NCBI GenBank assembly: GCA_017452605.1
Contig: JAFTMB010000011.1
Location: forward strand, 1 to 32,846
DNA length: 32,846 bases
Origin: Oscillospiraceae bacterium
Lineage (GTDB): Bacteria > Bacillota > Clostridia > Oscillospirales > Oscillospiraceae
Direction of reading: 5' to 3'
The notes under the pieces were generated by a model. The model ran no database searches. It saw only the letters and a list, made by a program, of their open reading frames with translations, and was not told where the DNA came from. This document shows, in pieces, positions 16,495 through 23,871 of this stretch. A program made the translations under genes and the position numbers. The number at the start of each line of letters is the position of its first letter. Position 1 is the stretch's first letter.

Positions 16495-16743
16495 TTATCC
16501 GCCCAATGCTTCTTTCAGCGCCTTGGACAGCTGGTCGGGGCAGGAAGTAGCTTTGCTGCCGCAGCAGATGCCCTCCAGACGGGAAATGACTTCCTTGGCA
16601 TCCATTCCCTCAACCAAAGAGCAAATGCCCTTGAGGTTGCCGTTGCAGCCGCCGAGGAAAGATACATTTTTCAGTTTGCCGTCTTCAATGTCGAAATAAA
16701 TCTCCCGGGAGCAAGTGCCGCAGGTGGTATATTGATAAGACAT
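16495..16743 (-). CDS. TSCPD-domain protein (TIGR03905-type, four-cysteine family)
   Basis: An 82 aa cysteine-rich protein of a small family of unknown function common in Clostridia. The naming motif TSCPD is at residues 66-70. Cysteines at 8, 11, 33, 41, 60, 61 and 68 (CGTC, GGC, CC, SCPD) could bind a metal, which is inference. The related TSCPD domain also occurs at the C-terminus of some ribonucleotide reductases, but no reductase gene is nearby. It is the only complete minus-strand gene here, has its own promoter, and ends at a shared terminator. Confidence 0.85.
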   Translation of the reverse strand: MSYQYTTCGTCSREIYFDIEDGKLKNVSFLGGCNGNLKGICSLVEGMDAKEVISRLEGICCGSKATSCPDQLSKALKEALGG

Positions 16744-16780
16744 AATCGTAAAATTCCTTTCTGTATTTCAGTTTAGTTGC

Positions 16781-16809
16781 ATTATAGCCCAAGATTTCTT
16801 CAAATGCAA
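16781..16809 (-). promoter_or_regulatory. Sigma-A promoter of the TSCPD gene
   Basis: On the minus strand, TTGCAT (complement of 16804-16809), a 17 nt spacer, and a perfect TATAAT (complement of 16781-16786). An AAAGGA lies before the ATG at 16743. Confidence 0.75.
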
Positions 16810-16864
16810 GATGATAATTAGAGCGAAATGGGGTTATCCTATAAAAAACGCAGGAGGTTTTCTT

Positions 16865-17566
16865 ATGGACAATCAAAACCCGGATATGAAAAAGCAGGAA
16901 AGGGAGCAGGTAGTGGAGCTTGGCTCCGATATAACCCGGAGTAAAAAGGGGAATATCTATACTCTGACAATCATCGGGCAGGTGGAGGGACATCAGATAT
17001 TGCCGGAAAACTGCAAGAGCACCAAATATGAGCATGTACTTCCGCTGCTGGCAGGCATTGAAGAAAGCGACGATATTGACGGCCTGCTGCTTCTTCTAAA
17101 CACCGTTGGCGGCGACATTGAAGCTGGCCTCGCCATCGCAGAAATGATTGCGGGCATGAAAAAACCAACAGTATCCTTAGTGCTGGGCGGAGGACACTCC
17201 ATTGGCATACCGCTTGCGGTTTGCACCAAAAAATCCTATATTACGCCCACTGCCAGCATGACGGTGCATCCGGTGCGCATGACCGGACTTGTGGTTGGCG
17301 CGCCCCAGACATTCCGGTATTTTCAGCGTATTCAGGAGCAGATTGCGGACTTTGTCTGCCACAATTCCAAAATATCCAGAGAGCGTTTTGAAGACTTCAT
17401 GATGAGAACCGGGGAGATGGCGACGGATGTGGGCACCATTCTTTACGGAAAAGAGGCGGTTGCCTCGGGGCTGATTGATAAGCTGGGCGGACTCAACGAC
17501 GCCCTTTCTTGCCTGCATAAGATGATAAACAAGTCGAAAGGGAATAAGCAAGGGGAGAAAAACTAA
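16865..17566 (+). CDS. tepA: TepA-like ClpP-family serine protease
   Basis: Member of the ClpP/crotonase-fold family close to Bacillus TepA (YmfB), which lies upstream of spoIIIE there as here. The probable catalytic residues are Ser112 (GGGHSIG) and His135 (MTVHPVR); Asp188 may complete a triad. The N-terminal 30 residues are charged and there is no signal peptide. I choose the ATG at 16865 because GGAGG (16853-16857) lies 7 nt upstream, giving 233 aa; an ATG at 16811 lacks an SD. TepA was first linked to protein export and later proposed to degrade spore proteins; which applies here is unknown. Confidence 0.9.
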   Translation: MDNQNPDMKKQEREQVVELGSDITRSKKGNIYTLTIIGQVEGHQILPENCKSTKYEHVLPLLAGIEESDDIDGLLLLLNTVGGDIEAGLAIAEMIAGMKKPTVSLVLGGGHSIGIPLAVCTKKSYITPTASMTVHPVRMTGLVVGAPQTFRYFQRIQEQIADFVCHNSKISRERFEDFMMRTGEMATDVGTILYGKEAVASGLIDKLGGLNDALSCLHKMINKSKGNKQGEKN

Positions 17567-17583
17567 AAAATTTCATCATGGGG

Positions 17584-17612
17584 TGGAATTTTTCAAGAAA
17601 ATATGTTATGAT
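17584..17612 (+). promoter_or_regulatory. Weak candidate promoter before the UppP-like gene
   Basis: TGGAAT (17584-17589), a 17 nt spacer, and TATGAT (17607-17612). The -35 matches poorly. No terminator separates tepA from this gene, so it may only add to read-through transcription. Confidence 0.3.
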
Positions 17613-17649
17613 AGCAGAGAATATGGAATGAAGGAGGGATTTGGCAGAG

Positions 17650-18471
17650 ATGAATTGGCTGGAAAGTATTTTTTACGGTCTGATTTCCGGATTTGCAGAA
17701 TTTCTGCCGGTCTCTTCGGACGGTCAGGCGGCTCTGTATTTGAAACTCATCGGAGGCGCCGATGATGCTGCCATGCACTTGGCAGTACATATTGGAATCC
17801 TGCTGGCGGTATTCATTTCCTGCAGCACTTTTATCAGCAAGCTGAATCGGGAGCGCCGTATCGCCGCCATTCCCAAAAAGCGGAGAAAACGCCAGCCTGA
17901 CGTGAAGACTATGCTGGATATTCGCTTATTAAAAGCGGTGGCGATTCCCATGGTGATCATCAGCGCCGTCGCAAGGTATTTTCTGGGCAAATGGAGCGTA
18001 CCTTTTTGGTTTATCAGCATCATGCTCATTGTGAACGGCGTGATTTTGTTTGTTCCTCAGTTTTACCCCGGGGCAAACAAGGATTCCAGAACCCTATCCC
18101 ATTGGGATGCATTTTTGATGGCGCTTACCAGCGCTCTTGGCGCAGTGCCCGGCATATCCCGGCTTGGCGGCTTCTTATCCGCCGCGCAGCTCAGGGGCGC
18201 AGAAAGGCGCTACGCCCTTGACATCGGCCTGTTGCTGACCATTCCTGCTGTGGCAGTTCTGATTGTGTTCGATTTTGTACTCATTTTCTCCGGCGCGGTT
18301 TCCGGCTTTTCTGTGCTTAATTTCATAGCTGCCGCGTTGTTTTCCTTTGGCGGCGGTTATGCTGCGATTTCCTTCATTCGTTTTTTGGCGGTAAAGTCCG
18401 ATTTCAGCGGCTTTGCCTATTATAGCTGGGGCGCTGCATTGCTGTCGCTCGTTGTGTATCTTGTTTCCTAG
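17650..18471 (+). CDS. Divergent UppP/BacA-family membrane protein
   Basis: Multi-spanning membrane protein of the undecaprenyl-diphosphatase family, which recycles the lipid carrier for cell-wall synthesis. The two signature regions are recognisable, AEFLPVSSDGQ (16-26) and VPGISRLGG (166-174), with Glu17 and Arg171 kept. Positions important in E. coli UppP are changed: its Glu17 corresponds to Ser13 here, its His30 to Gln26, and the Ser after the conserved Arg to Leu172. A basic loop (about residues 66-82) separates the membrane halves. I prefer the ATG at 17650, which matches family starts; a TTG at 17641 is too close to the SD AAGGAGG. The product is 273 aa. Activity as a true UppP is doubtful; a changed substrate or a sporulation role is possible given spoIIIE 12 nt downstream. 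Confidence 0.75.
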   Translation: MNWLESIFYGLISGFAEFLPVSSDGQAALYLKLIGGADDAAMHLAVHIGILLAVFISCSTFISKLNRERRIAAIPKKRRKRQPDVKTMLDIRLLKAVAIPMVIISAVARYFLGKWSVPFWFISIMLIVNGVILFVPQFYPGANKDSRTLSHWDAFLMALTSALGAVPGISRLGGFLSAAQLRGAERRYALDIGLLLTIPAVAVLIVFDFVLIFSGAVSGFSVLNFIAAALFSFGGGYAAISFIRFLAVKSDFSGFAYYSWGAALLSLVVYLVS

Positions 18472-18483
18472 GAGGTATTTCGG

Positions 18484-21156
18484 ATGGCTCAAGAAAAACA
18501 AAAATCTCAGGCGCAAAAAACCGCTGCCAGCCGGCAGGGGAAGAAGACAGCCGCATCCAACAAGGCCAGTAAAGTAAAAAAGAACAATCCGATTCCGGCG
18601 GAACCTGAGTTCCATTTTCCTGTTCGGCTCATTTCCTCCACCGTTTGCATCGGCGCATTTTTGGTGTTCCTCTTTATGTTCCTGACCCCGGAGGATGGCT
18701 CCTGGCTGCGACTTTTGCGTTATTTTGTCCAGGGCATTATCGGTGAAGTGGGTTTTTATGTTTCTATCCCTGCGCTGCTTTATCTGTTCGTCATTCAGGC
18801 GTTCAGCGCGGGAAAACCCATTAAAATGCGGACGATCTGCTTAATCAGCTTTGTGATTATCTGCGGCAGTTTTTCTCAGCTGTTTATGGATGAGTCCATT
18901 CTGCCGGAGGGCTTTGCTGTTCTGTCCGGTCTCTACCAAAGCGGTGCAGAGGGTCTTTCCGCCGGCTTGCTTTGCGGCGGTCTTGGTCTGCTGCTGAAGC
19001 TTGGCCCCGGTAAATGGCTGAGCATTATCGGCCTGATTGTAGGCGGTGTACTTACCTTGCTTGCTGCTTTCCAGATTACCTTGCCCAGCATTGTCCGCGC
19101 GGTGCAAAATCGACCCAGAGCGGACTGGGAGGATGAAGAGCCGGAAGAGCGTCAGGAGCCTGCCGCTGTTGTGGTGAATCACCTTGCCAATAAGAGAATT
19201 GAATACATAGAGCAAAAGCGTCAGCGCCAGGCGGAGCTGGAGCAAATGGAAATCGAGGATTTGGAGCCGGTGGAGGAAGCTCCCGCCAAACCTAAGAAGA
19301 CTGTGAAAAAGGCTGAGCCTGCCGCGGTTGAAATGATGCGCCAGATTGATTCCGATGTATCGGCTCCCGTTGCAGCGGCCGACAAGACCAGCAGCGCCGT
19401 TCCCCATGAGGATATTGAAATCCTCACTGCCGAAGTGGTGCAATCCGCCGCGGCAAAGGCTGCGCCTGCGCAGAAGGAAATGCCGCCGCTGGAATTTGAA
19501 AATCCCGTTATTGAGGAAATTCCTGAGGACGAGCCCAAGCCTATTGTAAAGCCTGAAAAGGTAACTGCCAGCGATGCTGCAGAATCTGCCGCTTTGGTTG
19601 CGGAGGAAATCGCAAAAGCCCAAGCAGTGGAAACCCCTAAGTATTGCTTCCCGCCCATTGATTTGCTGGGAATTCCGTCCAGGGGTATGCTGGATGCAAC
19701 TAAGGAAATGCGGGAAAATTCCCGCCGCCTGAGTGAAACTCTGGAAAGCTTCAAGATTGAAGCCCATATTATCAATGTGACCCGGGGCCCCAGTGTCACC
19801 CGGTATGAGGTGGAGCTGGATAAGGGCGTGCGCCTGAATAAGCTGACCACCTGCGCTGACGATATTGCCCTCAGCCTTGGCGCTTCCGGCGTCCGGATTG
19901 CCGCCATTCCCGGCAAAATTTCCGTTGTGGGCATTGAAGTTCCCAACCGGACAGTTACCACGGTTTCTCTCCGGGAGGTTATTGATTCCAACGAGTTTAT
20001 CCGGGCCAAGAGCAAGTCTTCCTTTGCCGTTGGTAAGGATATTGGCGGCAGCTGCATTGTGGGTAACATTGCCAAGCTTCCCCACATGCTCATTGCAGGT
20101 ACTACCGGCTCCGGAAAGTCCGTATGCATGAACTCTATTATCATTTCTCTGCTGTATAAGGCAAGCCCGGAAGATGTAAAGCTTATCATGGTTGACCCCA
20201 AGATGGTGGAACTGGGTATTTACAACGGCATTCCCCATTTGCTGATTCCCGTCGTTACCGACCCCAAAAAGGCCGCCGGCTCTTTGCAGTGGGCGGTAAC
20301 GGAGATGATGCGTCGGTATAAGGCTATGTCCGATGCAGGCGTCCGCGACCTTGAGTCCTATAACTCCATTGTGGAAAGCCAGGAGTATGACGGCAAGAAG
20401 CTGCCTCAAATCGTGGTAATCATTGACGAGCTGGCAGACCTGATGCTGGTAGCCGCCAAGGAAGTGGAAGAATCCATCTGCCGTATTGCCCAGATGGGAC
20501 GCGCTGCCGGCATTCACCTGATTATTGCCACCCAGCGTCCTTCTGCCGATGTCATCACCGGCCTTATGAAGGCGAATATTCCGTCCAGAATTGCGTTCGC
20601 TGTTGCATCCGCTATGGAATCGAGAATCATCCTTGATACCCAGGGCGCTGAAAAGCTGGTTGGCAGAGGCGATATGCTCTACGCACCCATTGGCAACGGC
20701 AAGCCTCTGCGTGTCCAGGGCTGCTTCGTCAGCGATGAGGAAGTGGAAGCGGTTGCAAGCTATGTAAAGGAAAATTATAACACATCCTACGACCAGGAGG
20801 TCATGGAAGAAATCGAACGCAAGGCGATCCAAACGGAAAAGAAGACGGAAACGGCTTCCTCTGTGGAACCCAATGCAGAGGAACTCGACGGCGACGAAAT
20901 GCTGCCTGCTGCAGTGGACGTGATTCTGGAGTCCGGCCAGGCCTCTGTTTCCATGCTCCAACGCCGGCTGAAACTGGGATATGCCCGGGCAGCGCGGATT
21001 GTGGACGAAATGGAAGAAAAGGGAATTGTCGGGCCGTTCCAGGGCAGTAAGCCCAGAGCAATTTTGATTACCAAAGAGCAATGGGAGCAAATGAAAAACG
21101 GCGAAACCTCCAGTCAGATGAACTTTGACGATTTGGAGGATCCAGATAATTTTTAA
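18484..21156 (+). CDS. spoIIIE: FtsK/SpoIIIE-family DNA translocase
   Basis: Septum-anchored ATPase that pumps DNA, moving the chromosome into the forespore during sporulation and clearing DNA from division septa. The basic N-terminus (1-45) precedes about four membrane segments (roughly 45-200), then a Glu/Pro/Ala-rich linker (about 210-390). The motor has Walker A GTTGSGKS (539-546) and Walker B IVVIIDELADLM, plus the signature ATQRPSADVITGLMKANIPS. A C-terminal winged-helix gamma domain (about 800-865, QASVSMLQRRLKLGYARAAR) reads polarity sequences in the DNA. Length is 890 aa. GGAGG (18471-18475) is 8 nt before the ATG. The neighbouring tepA supports a SpoIIIE assignment; a single FtsK-type gene could do both jobs. 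Confidence 0.93.
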   Translation: MAQEKQKSQAQKTAASRQGKKTAASNKASKVKKNNPIPAEPEFHFPVRLISSTVCIGAFLVFLFMFLTPEDGSWLRLLRYFVQGIIGEVGFYVSIPALLYLFVIQAFSAGKPIKMRTICLISFVIICGSFSQLFMDESILPEGFAVLSGLYQSGAEGLSAGLLCGGLGLLLKLGPGKWLSIIGLIVGGVLTLLAAFQITLPSIVRAVQNRPRADWEDEEPEERQEPAAVVVNHLANKRIEYIEQKRQRQAELEQMEIEDLEPVEEAPAKPKKTVKKAEPAAVEMMRQIDSDVSAPVAAADKTSSAVPHEDIEILTAEVVQSAAAKAAPAQKEMPPLEFENPVIEEIPEDEPKPIVKPEKVTASDAAESAALVAEEIAKAQAVETPKYCFPPIDLLGIPSRGMLDATKEMRENSRRLSETLESFKIEAHIINVTRGPSVTRYEVELDKGVRLNKLTTCADDIALSLGASGVRIAAIPGKISVVGIEVPNRTVTTVSLREVIDSNEFIRAKSKSSFAVGKDIGGSCIVGNIAKLPHMLIAGTTGSGKSVCMNSIIISLLYKASPEDVKLIMVDPKMVELGIYNGIPHLLIPVVTDPKKAAGSLQWAVTEMMRRYKAMSDAGVRDLESYNSIVESQEYDGKKLPQIVVIIDELADLMLVAAKEVEESICRIAQMGRAAGIHLIIATQRPSADVITGLMKANIPSRIAFAVASAMESRIILDTQGAEKLVGRGDMLYAPIGNGKPLRVQGCFVSDEEVEAVASYVKENYNTSYDQEVMEEIERKAIQTEKKTETASSVEPNAEELDGDEMLPAAVDVILESGQASVSMLQRRLKLGYARAARIVDEMEEKGIVGPFQGSKPRAILITKEQWEQMKNGETSSQMNFDDLEDPDNF

Positions 21157-21190
21157 TTTGCAGCGCTTCGCTGTTGATTAAATAACGCAT

Positions 21191-21211
21191 CGCATCCGGG
21201 CAGCCGGAGCG
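21191..21211 (+). promoter_or_regulatory. Small hairpin before the ECF gene ribosome binding site
   Basis: CGC-A-TCCGG (21191-21199), loop GCAG, CCGGA-GCG (21204-21211): 8 bp with one bulged A. It lies 8 nt before GGAGG (21219-21223). With the short AGCG/CGCT hairpin near 21163 it makes the 73 nt leader structured. I do not recognise a known riboswitch. Confidence 0.4.
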
Positions 21212-21229
21212 ACAGCAAGGAGGATAAAA

Positions 21230-21811
21230 ATGAATAACCCGAAAATCAAACGTATGACTTCTGTGGCGTTGCTGATGGCACTGGTAGTTGTGTTCCAGTT
21301 TATCAGCTCGCTGATTCCCGCGGTGGGCGGTTTCACCATTTCTTTGGTGCTGATTCCCATTGTGCTTGGTGCGGCGGCTTTTGGGCCAGGAGCAGGCGCA
21401 GTTTTGGGCGCGACCTTTGGCGCAGTTGTGTACATCAACTGCATCACCGGCGCAGACCCCGGCGGCGCAATGGTGTTCCAGGCAAATCCCGGCTTGTGCT
21501 TTCTCGTTGTCATGGGAAAGGGCATTCTGGCAGGCGCGGCATCCGGCTTGGTATACAAGCTGATGAAGAAGTACAATGGCTATGTGGCCATGCTCTTGGC
21601 GGCGGCTGTGTGTCCCATTGTCAATACTTCCGTTTTCGTAATCGCTATGCTCACATTCTTCATTGACGTGCTGGCTGCCTGGGCAAACGGCGCAGATATT
21701 GCAGGTTATATTTTGACAGGTTTGGTCATTGCCAATTTCCTGCCGGAGCTGATCATCAATCTGGCATTCGGCCCCGCTGGACAGAGAATTCTCCATTCGA
21801 CACAAAAGTAA
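21230..21811 (+). CDS. ECF transporter substrate-binding (S) component
   Basis: A 193 aa very hydrophobic protein with about six membrane segments, typical in size and layout of S components of energy-coupling factor vitamin transporters. The first helix (MTSVALLMALVVVFQF) carries the small-residue face that docks on the shared EcfT subunit; a glycine/alanine-rich second region (GAAAFGPGAGAVLGATFGAV) and the final NFLPELIINLAFGP helix are also typical. No EcfA or EcfT genes are adjacent, so it would use a shared module encoded elsewhere (group II type). The substrate cannot be assigned. GGAGG lies 6 nt before the ATG. Confidence 0.8.
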   Translation: MNNPKIKRMTSVALLMALVVVFQFISSLIPAVGGFTISLVLIPIVLGAAAFGPGAGAVLGATFGAVVYINCITGADPGGAMVFQANPGLCFLVVMGKGILAGAASGLVYKLMKKYNGYVAMLLAAAVCPIVNTSVFVIAMLTFFIDVLAAWANGADIAGYILTGLVIANFLPELIINLAFGPAGQRILHSTQK

Positions 21812-21835
21812 TTTTGATTTTACCCCATATTCTTT

Positions 21836-21868
21836 ATCCCCGACAGCTTATGCTGCCGGGGATTTTTT
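21836..21868 (+). terminator. Rho-independent terminator after the ECF gene
   Basis: ATCCCCG-A-CAGC (21836-21847) pairs with GCTG-C-CGGGGAT (21852-21863) with one mismatch and a TTAT loop, followed by six T residues. It insulates the spoIIIA operon from read-through. Confidence 0.85.
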
Positions 21869-21876
21869 ACGTCCAA

Positions 21877-21906
21877 GTCATTTTACAGTGGCTCAGCGCA
21901 TAGAGT
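21877..21906 (+). promoter_or_regulatory. Sigma-E-like promoter of the spoIIIA operon
   Basis: GTCATTTT (21877-21884), a 14 nt spacer and CATAGAGT (21899-21906) closely resemble the sigma-E (mother-cell) boxes, about GTCATATT and CATACAnT. No sigma-A promoter is visible here. Transcription would begin near 21912-21913, almost at the AGGAG, leaving a leader of only about 12 nt. In Bacillus the spoIIIA operon is sigma-E controlled, which supports this reading. Confidence 0.65.
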
Positions 21907-21923
21907 TTTGCAGGAGTGATTTT

Positions 21924-22772
21924 ATGTACTGTCATTGGGATAGCCTGCTGGATGTTTTGCCTAGCCGTTTTCGCGCCGAGGCAGACAAGCAGGGAAAAAA
22001 CACACTGCAAGAATTCAGAATGCGAATCCACAAACCTGCGCTGATGGTGACATCAAAGGGTACTATATCGTTGAAAGAAATCGTTACGCCGGGGGATTTG
22101 AACTTTGTCATTCAAATTGCCAGCAGATATTCTCCCTGGGCGGCTGCTACAATGGCTAAGGGCTATTTAACTGCCCAAGGCGCTCATAGAATCGGCGTTT
22201 GCGGCGAAGCAGTCGTGAAAAATGGAGAAGTAACAGGTTTTCGGGAGATTACTTCGCTGTGTATTCGTGTGGCAAGAGATTTTCCCGGAATCGGAGAAAG
22301 GGCAAGCAAGCTGGAGGGGAATATTCTGCTGCTTGGGCCGCCTGCGTGGGGAAAGACAACCCTTCTTCGGGATTTACTCAGGCAAATCAGCAAACAAGCA
22401 GGGCAGTGCGTTGGCGTGGTGGACGAGCGGGGAGAGCTGTTTCCCAAAGCAAATGGGAGATTTTTGTTTCCTCTGGGCGGGAATTTGGATGTGGTCAGCC
22501 TATGTCCTAAGGCGGAGGGCCTTGACATGATTTTAAGAACTATGGGACCTACCTGTATCGGCGTTGACGAGGTAACTTCTGCAGCAGACTGCGACGCTCT
22601 GGTAAAAGCAGGATGGTGCGGTGTACGGCTGATTGCCACTGTTCATGCGAAAAGCCTGCATGATTTGAAAACAAGGCCGGTTTATAAGCCCTTGATCGAG
22701 AAAGGGCTGTTTGACTGGGCTGTCATTTTACATGAGGACAAGTCGTATCACTGGGAAAGGATGAAGCTATGA
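21924..22772 (+). CDS. spoIIIAA: Stage III sporulation protein AA (secretion-type ATPase)
   Basis: ATPase related to type II/IV secretion motors; it powers the channel that keeps the engulfed forespore active. Walker A is GPPAWGKTT (138-146), followed by VVDERGEL (165-172) and a Walker B-like IGVDEVTS (about 211-218). The start is the ATG at 21924, with GGAG (21913-21916) 7 nt upstream; a GTG at 21888 lies before the proposed promoter -10 box and is rejected. Product 282 aa. Its TGA overlaps the spoIIIAB start (ATGA). Confidence 0.95.
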   Translation: MYCHWDSLLDVLPSRFRAEADKQGKNTLQEFRMRIHKPALMVTSKGTISLKEIVTPGDLNFVIQIASRYSPWAAATMAKGYLTAQGAHRIGVCGEAVVKNGEVTGFREITSLCIRVARDFPGIGERASKLEGNILLLGPPAWGKTTLLRDLLRQISKQAGQCVGVVDERGELFPKANGRFLFPLGGNLDVVSLCPKAEGLDMILRTMGPTCIGVDEVTSAADCDALVKAGWCGVRLIATVHAKSLHDLKTRPVYKPLIEKGLFDWAVILHEDKSYHWERMKL

Positions 22773-23278
22773 TACAAAAGTGGATTGGCGCGGGATTGGT
22801 GTTTGCAGGCTGTACAGGCGCCGGATTCTTAAAAGCCTCTGCCTATCGCAGGGAGGAGCGTTTGCTTGCTGATACCTATCGGCTTTTGGAGCAAATGGAA
22901 AATGAACTTTCCTTTCGGGTAAGCGATGTGTATACATTATGCGATCTATCGCGCAATTTCTCCAAGGAATTGGCATCGTTTTATGACGCTGTAAAGGAAA
23001 ACCTGTTAAACCAATCCGCCGATACGGTCAGCAAAGCGATGGAAATCGTTTGCAGGGAAGGAAATAGTTTTCCTCAATCCGTGTATGAGATGCAGTTCCT
23101 GTTGGGACAAACTCTGGGCCAGTATGATTTGGATGGTCAGCTGCGGGAGATCTCCTCCGTAAAAGAAATTTGCAGACAGAAGCTTACCGCCCTGCAGGAC
23201 AATCGGGAGGATAAGCTTAAAAGCTATCAAACATTAGGATTATGTGCCGGAGCAGCTCTGGCGCTTATGTTGTTATAG
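22769..23278 (+). CDS. spoIIIAB: Stage III sporulation protein AB
   Basis: A 169 aa protein with an N-terminal membrane segment (about 5-22, GAGLVFAGCTGAGFL), a helical middle and a C-terminal membrane segment (about 153-169). It resembles GspF-like platform proteins of type II secretion and is thought to partner SpoIIIAA. The family motif around RLLEQMENELSFR is present near residues 38-50. Second gene of the operon, coupled by ATGA overlap. Confidence 0.92.
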   Translation: MIQKWIGAGLVFAGCTGAGFLKASAYRREERLLADTYRLLEQMENELSFRVSDVYTLCDLSRNFSKELASFYDAVKENLLNQSADTVSKAMEIVCREGNSFPQSVYEMQFLLGQTLGQYDLDGQLREISSVKEICRQKLTALQDNREDKLKSYQTLGLCAGAALALMLL

Positions 23279-23281
23279 GCT

Positions 23282-23476
23282 ATGGATATTGATTTGATTT
23301 TTAAAATTGCGGCCATTGGAATTATCATTTCCATATTGAATCAGGTGCTAAGTCGCTCCGGACGGGAGGAGCAGGCGACCATGACCACTCTGGCGGGTCT
23401 TGTTGTGGTGCTGATGATGGTGGCGCAGAAGATTTCCGCGCTGTTTGACCTGGTGAAGACTTTGTTTGATTTCTGA
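23282..23476 (+). CDS. spoIIIAC: Stage III sporulation protein AC
   Basis: A 64 aa membrane protein with two hydrophobic helices (about 5-23 and 35-50) joined by the short polar loop SRSGREEQATM, the classic SpoIIIAC layout. It starts 3 nt after the spoIIIAB stop and its own stop overlaps the spoIIIAD start. No strong SD is visible, so translation probably depends on coupling. It is thought to form part of the membrane platform of the mother cell to forespore channel. Confidence 0.93.
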   Translation: MDIDLIFKIAAIGIIISILNQVLSRSGREEQATMTTLAGLVVVLMMVAQKISALFDLVKTLFDF

Positions 23477-23871
23477 TGGAGCGGTATTTTACGGTATTGG
23501 GCGGCGTTCTGATTGCCGTCATATTGTCCCTTTCGCTGAAAAAGCAGGGAAAGGAGTTTCCCTTGCTCATTACCTTGGTAGTGTGCGTAATGGTCATGGT
23601 TGCATTTTCGGCTTTTTTAGACCCGGTTATTGACTTTGTTTACTTGCTGAAAAACATCAGCGGCATAAAATCCGAGTATCTGTCGGTAATGCTAAAGATC
23701 GTGGGAATCGCCTTGCTTTCGGAAATTGCTGCCATGGTATGTCAGGACGCGGGAGAGTCGGCTTTGGGAAAAACAGTTGGCGTATTATCCACAGGGGTAA
23801 TTCTGTGGCTGAGCCTGCCGCTGATGAATGACCTTTTGGAGCTGGTACAAAAGATTGTGGGGGAAGCATGA
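23476..23871 (+). CDS. spoIIIAD: Stage III sporulation protein AD
   Basis: A 131 aa membrane protein with about four hydrophobic segments. The region IVGIALLSEIAAMVCQDAGE (about 74-93) is the well-conserved SpoIIIAD core. Start overlaps the spoIIIAC stop (TGATG) and the end overlaps spoIIIAE by 4 nt (ATGA). It is homologous to SpoIIIAC in its membrane helices and likely works with it. Confidence 0.94.
   Translation: MERYFTVLGGVLIAVILSLSLKKQGKEFPLLITLVVCVMVMVAFSAFLDPVIDFVYLLKNISGIKSEYLSVMLKIVGIALLSEIAAMVCQDAGESALGKTVGVLSTGVILWLSLPLMNDLLELVQKIVGEA

Noticed and set aside
16811..16864. N-terminal extension of tepA from an ATG at 16811
   Set aside because: No SD before it, whereas GGAGG at 16853-16857 serves the ATG at 16865.
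18841..21090. A 749-codon minus-strand frame opposite spoIIIE
   Set aside because: Again the antisense of a strongly coding gene; His/Asn-rich translation without any domain and no SD.
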